From positions 2,659,001-2,723,000 of the forward strand of contig NZ_LT629783.1 in the NCBI RefSeq assembly GCF_900105835.1: 64,000 bases of DNA. Reading direction: 5' to 3'. Of the stretch, positions 37,176-44,448 are shown piece after piece (positions within the stretch are counted from its first letter, which is position 1; the number at the start of each line of letters is the position of its first letter). Below the pieces are notes generated by a model. The model worked only from the letters and a program-made list of their open reading frames with translations, was not told where the DNA came from and ran no database searches. The stretch comes from Pseudomonas fragi (GTDB lineage: Bacteria > Pseudomonadota > Gammaproteobacteria > Pseudomonadales > Pseudomonadaceae). A program made the position numbers and the translations under genes.

Positions 37176-37262
37176 CTGCCCAGATGGTGAAATTGGTAGA
37201 CACGCCAGCTTCAGGTGCTGGTGATCGCAAGGTCGTGGAAGTTCGAGTCTTCTTCTGGGCAC
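37176..37262 (+). tRNA. tRNA-Leu (anticodon CAG), copy 1
   Basis: An 87 nt class II tRNA. The acceptor stem GCCCAGA pairs with TCTGGGC and the 3' ACCA is encoded. The anticodon arm CCAGC-TTCAGGT-GCTGG carries CAG, which reads CUG leucine codons. A long variable arm and the TTCGAGTC T-loop are visible. Confidence 0.97.
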
Positions 37263-37303
37263 CAATTCGAGATTGCAGAGTAGTACACTCTTCAGCCTCA
37301 CAC

Positions 37304-37327
37304 AAAAACCCGCGAAAGCGGGTTTTT
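37304..37327 (+). terminator. Terminator after tRNA-Leu copy 1
   Basis: AAAAACCCGCGAAAGCGGGTTTTT, stem of ten bp with a short loop and a T-run; a textbook rho-independent terminator. Confidence 0.93.
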
Positions 37328-37376
37328 GCATTTCAGGATCTTATAAGCCTCTGATTTAATAAAATTAAAACAGGGG

Positions 37377-37405
37377 TTTACAGATCGAAAAGCTATCCGT
37401 ATTAT
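37377..37405 (+). promoter_or_regulatory. Promoter of tRNA-Leu copy 2
   Basis: -35 TTTACA, a 17 bp spacer and -10 TATTAT, with a GCGCC discriminator, the same arrangement as copy 1 and slightly closer to consensus at -10. Confidence 0.87.
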
Positions 37406-37439
37406 GCGCCACATCAACAGCGGCAACGTTGCTGATACT

Positions 37440-37526
37440 GCCCAGATGGTGAAATTGGTAGACACGCCAGCTTCAGGTGCTGGTGACCGCAAGGTCGTGG
37501 AAGTTCGAGTCTTCTTCTGGGCACCA
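37440..37526 (+). tRNA. tRNA-Leu (anticodon CAG), copy 2
   Basis: 87 nt, differing from copy 1 by one base (GACCGC for GATCGC). It has the same CAG anticodon and encoded CCA. Each copy keeps its own promoter and terminator, so the whole transcription unit was duplicated. Confidence 0.97.
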
Positions 37527-37561
37527 ATTCAGGTTTACAGGTTCATCCTGTATAACCACTC

Positions 37562-37587
37562 AAAAAGCCCGCGAAAGCGGGCTTTTT
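37562..37587 (+). terminator. Terminator after tRNA-Leu copy 2
   Basis: AAAAAGCCCGCGAAAGCGGG followed by CTTTTT: a strong rho-independent terminator, 36 bp after the tRNA. Confidence 0.93.
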
Positions 37588-37650
37588 AGTTTCCGGGATT
37601 CCTTCCTGCCCTCCCCGATACCTTTTATCTGCGGCCCAAAGGTCGTATTT

Positions 37651-37669
37651 GATAATCCATCTCATCCGC
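37651..37669 (+). promoter_or_regulatory. Candidate Fur box before the ECF sigma gene
   Basis: GATAATCCATCTCATCCGC matches the 19-base Fur consensus at 11 positions, mostly in the left half. Iron repression fits a FecI-type sigma gene, but the match is only moderate. Confidence 0.4.
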
Positions 37670-37718
37670 ATTAATATCCGGTCAACTTCAGCTCCCTGGC
37701 TCATCCTCCTGGATACCC

Positions 37719-38225
37719 GTGCCCGACACCAATGACAGGCTCCAGCTTTACCTGACGCATCGCATCGCTTTGGTCGACTATGCCGCCCCCATCGTGGGTT
37801 GCCGGGCCAAGGCAGAAGATGTGGTGCAAGACGCCTGGCTGCGTTTCAGCCAGGGCGCGGACAGTCTCATCCCGTTGACGCAGCCGGTGGGCTACCTTTA
37901 TCGCATCGTGCGCAACCTGGCCTTTGACCTCAATCGCCGGGCCACCCTGGAAAACCGCCACACCACCCACAGCGAATCATTGGACGAACACATTTCCAAC
38001 GCCCCTTCGCCCGAACAGCAAGCCTTGCATGTGGACGAACTGCGCAAATTGCAACATGCTTTGTCGCGCTTGCCGGAACGCACGCGTCAGGCATTTGTGT
38101 TGCATCGCCTGCAAGGCCTGACGTTCCAGCAAATCGGCACGCAACTTGGCATATCCGTGAGCCTGGCCCACCAATTGGTCCGCGACGCCCTGACCTACTG
38201 CGCGGAACAACTGAGTGATGACTGA
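37719..38225 (+). CDS. ECF sigma factor, FecI-like
   Basis: A 168-residue iron-starvation-type ECF sigma factor. Region 2 is at about residues 12-75 (AEDVVQDAWLRF) and region 4 at about 110-160 (LPERTRQAFVLHRLQGLTFQQIGTQLGIS, with a helix-turn-helix). The start is GTG at 37719, giving MPDTNDRLQLYLTHRIALVD. The stop overlaps the next gene by 8 bp. With the FecR and STN-domain receptor downstream, it should direct transcription of the receptor gene when a ligand binds at the surface. Only the group, not the target ligand, can be named. Confidence 0.88.
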   Translation: MPDTNDRLQLYLTHRIALVDYAAPIVGCRAKAEDVVQDAWLRFSQGADSLIPLTQPVGYLYRIVRNLAFDLNRRATLENRHTTHSESLDEHISNAPSPEQQALHVDELRKLQHALSRLPERTRQAFVLHRLQGLTFQQIGTQLGISVSLAHQLVRDALTYCAEQLSDD

Positions 38226-39192
38226 AAAACCGCCCCCGAACCCGATCTGGGAAACTGCACTGGACTGGCTGCTGCTGATCCAGGAGAACCCCCACGACCC
38301 CGAGCTGGCCGCGCGCCTGAACCACTGGCGGGCCAGCGCCCCCGAGCATGACGCGGCCTATCGCAAGGCGCTCAAGGTCTGGAGCTTGAGCGGCGAAGCC
38401 TTGAGCCTGCCGGTTGCTAAAGAGCCAGTGCCAGTGCCGACGGCCTTACGTCCTCCCGCGCGCCTGAGCCGGCGCAAGCGCGCACTGGTTGGTGCCGCCG
38501 TGGCCGCCAGCGCCCTGCTGATGTGGGGCCCCGACTGGCAAGCGATGCAAGCCGACTACCGCAGCCCCACCGCCGAACACCGCACCATCACACTGAGCGA
38601 TGGCAGCCAGATGCTTCTGGACAGCAACACCCTTGCCGATGTGCAGTTCAACCCCGAACAGCGAGAAGTCACGCTATTGCGCGGCCAGGCATTTTTTTCG
38701 GTGACTCACGATACCAACCGCGCCTTCTATGTGAACGCCGGCGACGTACGTGTTCGGGTGACCGGAACCGCGTTTGCAGTCAATCTGGATGACAACGGTG
38801 TCGATGTCAGTGTCGAAAGCGGCACGGTTGCCGTGCAAACACCGCAAGCATCGGCCTCGGCCACACACCTGCTGGGCCACGGCGACCAACTGCATTTCGC
38901 CGCAAACGAGCGGCAGACCCGCATCGTGCAACTGCCTCTGGAACAAATCGCGCCGTGGCGGCGCTGGCAACTGGTGGCGATCGATCAGTCTATCGATGAC
39001 GTGATCATGCAATTGCGCCGCTACCAGCCAGGCCTGATCGTGTTGACCGACAAAGCGCTGGGCCAGCGCCGCATCACCGCCGCCCTGAACCTGCGCGACC
39101 CCAAGCGCGCACTGCAAACTGCCATTGCCCCATTGGGCGGGCGCCTGCAGGACGGCGTGCCCTACACCCTGATCGTCTCAACCAAGCCCTGA
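38218..39192 (+). CDS. FecR-type anti-sigma factor
   Basis: A 324-residue single-pass inner-membrane protein. The cytoplasmic N-terminal anti-sigma domain holds ALDWLLLIQENPHDPELAAR and an RRKRA run before the membrane segment (about residues 86-103). The periplasmic FecR domain (about 110-300) contains TLSDGSQMLLDSNT and VRVTGTAFAV. The start overlaps the sigma gene by 8 bp. It receives the signal from the TonB receptor and releases or activates the sigma factor. A GTG at 38215 is an alternative start. Confidence 0.88.
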   Translation: MTEKPPPNPIWETALDWLLLIQENPHDPELAARLNHWRASAPEHDAAYRKALKVWSLSGEALSLPVAKEPVPVPTALRPPARLSRRKRALVGAAVAASALLMWGPDWQAMQADYRSPTAEHRTITLSDGSQMLLDSNTLADVQFNPEQREVTLLRGQAFFSVTHDTNRAFYVNAGDVRVRVTGTAFAVNLDDNGVDVSVESGTVAVQTPQASASATHLLGHGDQLHFAANERQTRIVQLPLEQIAPWRRWQLVAIDQSIDDVIMQLRRYQPGLIVLTDKALGQRRITAALNLRDPKRALQTAIAPLGGRLQDGVPYTLIVSTKP

Positions 39193-39199
39193 GCCTCCC

Positions 39200-39209
39200 T
39201 GTGGGAGCG
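39200..39209. repeat. REP arm remnant
   Basis: TGTGGGAGCG, the outer ten bases of a REP arm, begins 7 bp after the anti-sigma stop; the rest of the element is missing. Ten bases may be chance. Confidence 0.35.
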
Positions 39210-39230
39210 AAACTATTTTCATTTATTTCT

Positions 39231-39257
39231 GGAAATCCTGAAGGCCCGGGAGTCTTT
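39231..39257 (+). promoter_or_regulatory. FecI-type promoter before the TonB receptor
   Basis: GGAAAT (39231-39236), then 15 bases, then GTCTT. This resembles the E. coli fecA promoter as recalled (GGAAAAT, 15 bases, TGTCC), which FecI reads. It lies about 65 bp before the receptor start. Confidence 0.5.
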
Positions 39258-39323
39258 ACCTACGAACGTCACTGATAAAGATTCGCATTAGTGACTATGG
39301 CGTTTCATTTCGTAGGTCACCTC

Positions 39324-42095
39324 ATGCCTTCTTCGCGTTTGCGTTGTGTCAGTGTTGCTCGTTATCGATCGTTATCCCTGGCCCTGCTGCTCGGCCTGCC
39401 CACTCTGGCTATCGGCGCCAGCCAGGTGGCTGACGCGCAAATCCAGCAACAACTGCACTTCCAGATCCCGGCCCAGCCTTTGGCCAGCGCCCTGATTGCG
39501 TTTTCCCAACAGTCGGGCTGGCAGGTCAGTGCGGAAAGCACCTTGCTCAACGGCCTGAACAGCTCGCCGGTCGATGCCCGCACCAGCCCCGAAAAAGCCT
39601 TGGCCCACCTGTTGCGCGGCACGGGCATGCAATGGGAAGTGACCTCCACTGACAGCGCCTCGATCCTGCCGCCCGCCCAAAGCGATGTGCTGCAAATCAA
39701 AAGCACACCCATCACCGCCATGGAGCCGGTATTTCAAGGCGAACAGGTGATCGACCACCAGATGATCGAAAACCTGCCCTCGGGCAACGGGGACATCACC
39801 AGCCTGCTGCGCACCAACCCCAATGTGCAGTTCGACAACAGCCAGTTGAGCAGCAAAAACCCGGGTGAAATAGCCCCCGCCGATATCAGCATCAACGGCG
39901 CACGACCCTGGCAGAACCTGTTTATCGTTGACGGCATGAGCATGAACAACGACCTGGACCCGGGTAACAGCAACGACGACTTCGATGAGATCCCGGGACG
40001 CAGCCAGGGCCTGGCGCTGGACACCGACCTGCTGGAAAACATCAAGGTCTACGACAGCAACGTACCGGTGGAATTTGGCGGCTTCAATGGCGGTGTAGTC
40101 GAGGCCAATACCCGCGATCCCAGCAAGGAACTGCACGGCAAGGTGTCGGTACAAATGACCCGCTCCGAGTGGACGCGCTATCACCTGAACAAAGACGACC
40201 CGGACCTGGAAAACTTCAAGGCCGGCTTTGGCAACAACTACCAGCCCGACTTCGAAAAAATCATCACCCGCGCCACCCTCGAAGGCCACCTGACCGACAA
40301 CTTCGGCTTGCTGGGCACCTTTTCGCGCAAAGAATCCACCATGCCGACCCGCCTGTTTTCCGTAGCCAACCAGACCGAAACGGCAATGGAGACGGAAGAA
40401 CAATCGCGGCGCATCGACAACTATTTCCTCAAGGCCACCTGGCAAATCAACGAGGACTGGAAGCTCGATACCACCCTGACCCACGCACCGGAAACCGCCC
40501 GCACTTACGGCCCCAACTCACTGGTGTCCGGCCGCGATATGGATGCCGGTGGCGACAGTATCAGTACGCGCCTGGTATGGAACGCCCCCTTGGCCCGGGT
40601 AGAGCAGAACCTGAGCTGGAGCGAGCTGAACACCTCACGCTATTCCGACCGCGACTACATGATCCTGTGGCGTACCTCGGCCAGCCGCGACTGGAGCACC
40701 TCGGCATTCGCCACCGAAGGCGGTTTTGGTGATATTGAAGAAACCCAGAAAACCCTGGCCTATAAACTCAAGGCCGACTGGAACAGCTTCAAATGGCTGG
40801 GGGTGGATCACTCGCTGCAGACCGGCCTTGAGCTGTCGCAGAACTCGGCCAGCTATGAACGTGGCACGCCCTACAGCAGCTACTCGGTGGACAAGGCCAC
40901 GTCATGCACCGGCAATGACCCACTGTGCTCAATGGCGCCCACGATCAATGGCTGGCCTGGCCAGTATGCGAACAAGATGACCGTCACCCAGGGCAAAATT
41001 GCCTTCGATACGCGTTCATGGGCGCTGTACCTGCAAGACGAAATGCACTACAAGCGCCTCACCGTCAGGCCCGGCATCCGCGTGGACGGCGACAACTACA
41101 TGAATCAGGTCACCTTCGCCCCGCGCCTGGCCACCGAACTGGACGTGTTTGGCGATGGCAAGACCCGCCTCACCGCCGGCGCCAACCGTTACTACGGACG
41201 CAACCTTTACGCCTATCGCCTGCGTGACGGCATTGCCTCGATGAGCACGGAGTACACCCGCAAGACGCAAACGTCCGCCTGGGAGCTGAGCAAGCACACC
41301 CCCAACGACAGCAAGTTCAACCAGCTCAAGGTGCCTTACGATGACGAACTGACCCTGGGCCTGAGCCATGTGCAATGGAACACCGAGTTCGCCGTCAAAT
41401 ACGTCAACCGCAAGGGCCGCGACCAGATCAGCCGCGCTTGGGGCGCACAAATCGGTGAGCCCTCCGAAGACACCTCCACCCTGGCCGCCAACTACTACAC
41501 CTACTACAACGGCGGCAAAAGCGATGCCGATATCTACACCCTGAGCATCACCCCCCTGCAACCCTTCAACCTGGGCAGCACCCGCACCACTGCGCAGTTT
41601 GCGATGGACTGGAGCAAGATCAACAACACCGGTCTGTCCAGCTACAGTGCCAGCATCGGCGCTATCTACGTAGAAGACCCGACGATCCAGTACGACGGCA
41701 AGTTCATGAAGTATTCCGACATGCCCGCCAGCAACTACAACCGCCCCTGGACCGCGCGCCTGACCACCGTGACCGAAGTCGAGCCCCTGCACCTGACCTG
41801 GACCAACTTTCTGCGTTATCGCGACGGCTACCGGCGCATTGCCTCCACCAACAAAACGGTCGAGCACGAAGGCAGCAGTGTCCATGTCTGGGAAGAAACT
41901 CCGTTCTCCGGGGCACTGACATGGGACACCCGTGTGGCCTGGGAGATGCCCACCGCCAAGGATCAGGCCGTATTCGTCAATCTCGACGTCAGCAACCTGC
42001 TGGACAAGACCATTGTCAGCTCCACCGACACCAACGGCGTACTCAATTATGAAGTCGGCCGCCAGTTCATGCTGGAAGTGGGGTACAAGTTTTGA
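39324..42095 (+). CDS. TonB-dependent outer-membrane receptor with STN signalling domain
   Basis: A 923-residue outer-membrane transporter. After a signal peptide (to about residue 33) comes a secretin/TonB N-terminal (STN) domain at about 45-110 (FQIPAQPLASALIAFSQQSG and AHLLRGTGMQWEV), which touches FecR in the periplasm. The plug (about 135-260) includes IENLPSGNGDITSLLRTNPN and ISINGARPWQNLFIVDGMSM; the barrel follows and ends in F (EVGYKF). I took the ATG at 39324; an ATG at 39297 is possible. The ligand is not deducible. The stop overlaps the TTG start of the peroxidase gene. Confidence 0.9.
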   Translation: MPSSRLRCVSVARYRSLSLALLLGLPTLAIGASQVADAQIQQQLHFQIPAQPLASALIAFSQQSGWQVSAESTLLNGLNSSPVDARTSPEKALAHLLRGTGMQWEVTSTDSASILPPAQSDVLQIKSTPITAMEPVFQGEQVIDHQMIENLPSGNGDITSLLRTNPNVQFDNSQLSSKNPGEIAPADISINGARPWQNLFIVDGMSMNNDLDPGNSNDDFDEIPGRSQGLALDTDLLENIKVYDSNVPVEFGGFNGGVVEANTRDPSKELHGKVSVQMTRSEWTRYHLNKDDPDLENFKAGFGNNYQPDFEKIITRATLEGHLTDNFGLLGTFSRKESTMPTRLFSVANQTETAMETEEQSRRIDNYFLKATWQINEDWKLDTTLTHAPETARTYGPNSLVSGRDMDAGGDSISTRLVWNAPLARVEQNLSWSELNTSRYSDRDYMILWRTSASRDWSTSAFATEGGFGDIEETQKTLAYKLKADWNSFKWLGVDHSLQTGLELSQNSASYERGTPYSSYSVDKATSCTGNDPLCSMAPTINGWPGQYANKMTVTQGKIAFDTRSWALYLQDEMHYKRLTVRPGIRVDGDNYMNQVTFAPRLATELDVFGDGKTRLTAGANRYYGRNLYAYRLRDGIASMSTEYTRKTQTSAWELSKHTPNDSKFNQLKVPYDDELTLGLSHVQWNTEFAVKYVNRKGRDQISRAWGAQIGEPSEDTSTLAANYYTYYNGGKSDADIYTLSITPLQPFNLGSTRTTAQFAMDWSKINNTGLSSYSASIGAIYVEDPTIQYDGKFMKYSDMPASNYNRPWTARLTTVTEVEPLHLTWTNFLRYRDGYRRIASTNKTVEHEGSSVHVWEETPFSGALTWDTRVAWEMPTAKDQAVFVNLDVSNLLDKTIVSSTDTNGVLNYEVGRQFMLEVGYKF

Positions 42096-43189
42096 AGCCC
42101 GCCGCGCTCCTACTCGGCCTGACCCTGGGCAATCTGACCTTGAACGCAGCCGCCTGCGACGAACAGGCCGCCGACTACAAAACGTGCATCGCCCAACAAT
42201 ACCGCCAGCCCGTCGCTCAATGGCCAGCCCCCCAGGTGGACGCCGATGTGCAATGGCAGGAAATGGCCGCCCTGCCCGCCCACGCCCCCGCACCACCGGA
42301 AAACCCGTTCAGCGAGGCCAAGGCGGCGCTGGGCAAACAACTGTTCAACGACCCGAAACTGTCGCGCTCCGGGCAGATTGCCTGCGCCTCGTGCCATGAA
42401 GCCGACATGGCCTTTGCCGATGGCCGCCGCGTCTCGTTCGGCCATGACCGCCAAAGCGGCCGGCGCAATGCCCCCAGCCTGGTGATGAGCGGCTACAGCC
42501 CGGCGCTGTTCTGGGATGGTCGCGGCGGCACTCTGGAACAGCAGGCCATGCACCCCATCATTGACCCGGTGGAAATGGCCTTCGATATCCCGCAACTGCT
42601 TGAGCGGCTCAATGCCGACGCGGCCTACCGCGAGCAGTTCGGGCAGGTGTTCGGCCCCGGCCCGATCACCACCGAACATACCGCCCAGGCCCTCGCCACC
42701 TTCCAGCGCACGCTGGTCAGCGCCACGCGCAATACCGCCTTCGAGCAACTGCTGCGCGGGCGCCCGCAACGCATGAGCGATGAGCAGCTCTACGGCCTGC
42801 ATCTGTTTCGCACCAAGGCGCGCTGCATGAACTGCCACTTCGGCCCGGCGCTGAGCGACGAGCAGTTTCATAACGTCGGCCTGAGTTACTACGGGCGTAA
42901 ATACGAAGACCTCGGGCGCTACGAAGTAACGCGCAAACCAGAAGATGTGGGGGCATTTCGCACGCCGTCATTACGCCTGGTGATGAAAACCGCGCCGTGG
43001 ATGCACAACGGCCTGTTCGTCAACATGGAAGGCACGCTGGCGTTCTACAACATGGGCATGCCGCGCCCGCGCCCCAACGCGCAGCAGACCGACGATCCGC
43101 TGTTCCCGCGCACCAGCGACCGGCTCAAGGCGCTGAACATGGACAGGGACGAACTGCGCGCCCTACGCAGTTTTCTCGACACGCTGTAG
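42092..43189 (+). CDS. Di-heme cytochrome c peroxidase (MauG/CcpA family)
   Basis: A 365-residue periplasmic protein with two CxxCH sites, CASCH (residues 98-102) and CMNCH (245-249), and family motifs FRTPSLR (about 289) and TAPWMHNGLF (about 300). The N-terminus has a short signal peptide (MKPAALLLGLTLGNLTLNAA); the next residue after ACDEQ is polar. The start is TTG at 42092 and overlaps the receptor stop by four bases (TTGA), so the two genes are coupled. Members either reduce H2O2 or oxidise a protein, as MauG and MbnH do. Its tie to the receptor operon suggests a role in metal-ligand handling, which is inference. Confidence 0.85.
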   Translation: MKPAALLLGLTLGNLTLNAAACDEQAADYKTCIAQQYRQPVAQWPAPQVDADVQWQEMAALPAHAPAPPENPFSEAKAALGKQLFNDPKLSRSGQIACASCHEADMAFADGRRVSFGHDRQSGRRNAPSLVMSGYSPALFWDGRGGTLEQQAMHPIIDPVEMAFDIPQLLERLNADAAYREQFGQVFGPGPITTEHTAQALATFQRTLVSATRNTAFEQLLRGRPQRMSDEQLYGLHLFRTKARCMNCHFGPALSDEQFHNVGLSYYGRKYEDLGRYEVTRKPEDVGAFRTPSLRLVMKTAPWMHNGLFVNMEGTLAFYNMGMPRPRPNAQQTDDPLFPRTSDRLKALNMDRDELRALRSFLDTL

Positions 43190-43203
43190 GCAGCACCTTG
43201 CTG

Positions 43204-43290
43204 TGTGGGAGCGGGCTTGCTCGCGATGCAGACGACGCGACCTACCAGTAAAACGGCAGCGCTCCCATCGCAGGCAAGCCCGCTCCCACA
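43204..43290. repeat. REPIN 12
   Basis: 87 bp element, 14 bp after the peroxidase stop. The left arm is the common type; the right arm carries ATCGCAGGCAAGCCCGCTCC. Confidence 0.93.
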
Positions 43291-43363
43291 AAAGCAGAGC
43301 CGGTCGCCAACATCACAGTTCGTCGCACTTGCGCAATTGGACGCTGGGTCAAGCGCACTTGAG

Positions 43364-43377
43364 AAACGATATCGTTT
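43364..43377 (+). promoter_or_regulatory. Palindrome before hitA, possible Fur or other operator
   Basis: AAACGATATCGTTT is a perfect 14 bp palindrome, 46 bp before the hitA start, in an AT-rich stretch (ATCGTTTATTATTGTTAC). The Fur consensus match is weak (about 9 of 19), so the regulator is open. Confidence 0.4.
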
Positions 43378-43422
43378 ATTATTGTTACAAGTTTTGTAGT
43401 ACCCAAGCGAGGAAACCAGCGA

Positions 43423-44448
43423 ATGATGCTCCGAAATACCCAGCTTGCGACATTTCTACTGCGCAGTTTGTCCATCGCAACTCTTGGCCTGACCCTGCTT
43501 GCTCCCACCGCCTACGCTGCCGATCCGGTAACGCTGACCCTGTACAACGGCCAGCACAAGGAAGTCGGCGACAACCTCGCCAAGGCCTTTGAGGCCAAGA
43601 CCGGCATCCACGTCAACGTGCGCAAGGGCAGCAGCAACCAGCTGGCCAGCCAGATCATGGAAGAAGGCGAGCGTTCGCCTGCCGACGTGTTCTACGCCGA
43701 AGAGTCGCCGCCCCTCAACAGCCTGGGCGAACAGGGCTTTCTGGCCAAGGCCGACGACAGCACCCTGCAAGCGCTGCCCAAAGAGTACGTGGCCGCCAAT
43801 GGCACCTGGATCGGTGTGACGGCGCGTACCCGCGTTGTTGCCTTCAACCCGAAAAAGATCAGCGAAGACCAGTTGCCCAAGTCGGTACTGGATTTCGCCG
43901 ACCCGCAATGGCAAGGCAAGATCGGTTTTGTGCCCACCAGCGGTGCATTCCAGGAACAGGCCGTGGCCATCATCAAGCTGCACGGGCGTGATGCCGCTGA
44001 AGAGTGGCTGACCGGCCTGCGCGCCTTCGGCAAGACCTACACCAACAACATGGTGGCGCTCAAGGCGGTAGAAAACGGTGAAGTGGCCGCCGTACTGGTC
44101 AACAACTACTACTGGTTTGCCCTGCAGCGTGAAAAAGGCCAGCTGGACTCCAAACTGCATTACTTCACCGATGGCGATGCGGGCGGTTTGATTACCGTAT
44201 CCAGCGCCGGCGTGATCAAGGCCAGCAAGCACCCCAAGGAAGCCCAGCAACTGCTGGCCTACATGGCCAGTGAAGAAGGCCAGCGCGTGATTACCAACAC
44301 CACGGCTGAATACCCGATGCGCAAAGGCATGGTGTCGGAACGTGGCCTGAAGCCATTTGAAGAACTGCAACCGCCTAAAGTGACCCCGGCTGACCTGGGC
44401 AACGCCGAAGAAGCGCTGGACCTTGAACGTGATGTAGGCCTGCTCTGA
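43423..44448 (+). CDS. hitA: Ferric iron ABC transporter, periplasmic binding protein
   Basis: A 341-residue extracytoplasmic Fe(III)-binding protein. A signal peptide of about 32 residues ends in TAYAAD, followed by VTLTLYNGQHKEVGDNLAKA. The mature part has the FbpA/HitA-type fold motifs, including NGQH at the start and a Tyr-rich segment VNNYYWFAL that provides the tyrosine iron ligands. The ATG at 43423 has GAGGAAA upstream. It lies one base before hitB (TGATG), so they form an operon. P. aeruginosa hitAB has the same two-gene form without its own ATPase. Confidence 0.88.
   Translation: MMLRNTQLATFLLRSLSIATLGLTLLAPTAYAADPVTLTLYNGQHKEVGDNLAKAFEAKTGIHVNVRKGSSNQLASQIMEEGERSPADVFYAEESPPLNSLGEQGFLAKADDSTLQALPKEYVAANGTWIGVTARTRVVAFNPKKISEDQLPKSVLDFADPQWQGKIGFVPTSGAFQEQAVAIIKLHGRDAAEEWLTGLRAFGKTYTNNMVALKAVENGEVAAVLVNNYYWFALQREKGQLDSKLHYFTDGDAGGLITVSSAGVIKASKHPKEAQQLLAYMASEEGQRVITNTTAEYPMRKGMVSERGLKPFEELQPPKVTPADLGNAEEALDLERDVGLL

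Noticed and set aside
37112..37587. tRNA-Leu pair considered as a phage or island attachment site
   Set aside because: No integrase gene and no direct repeat of the tRNA 3' end was seen downstream within the window.
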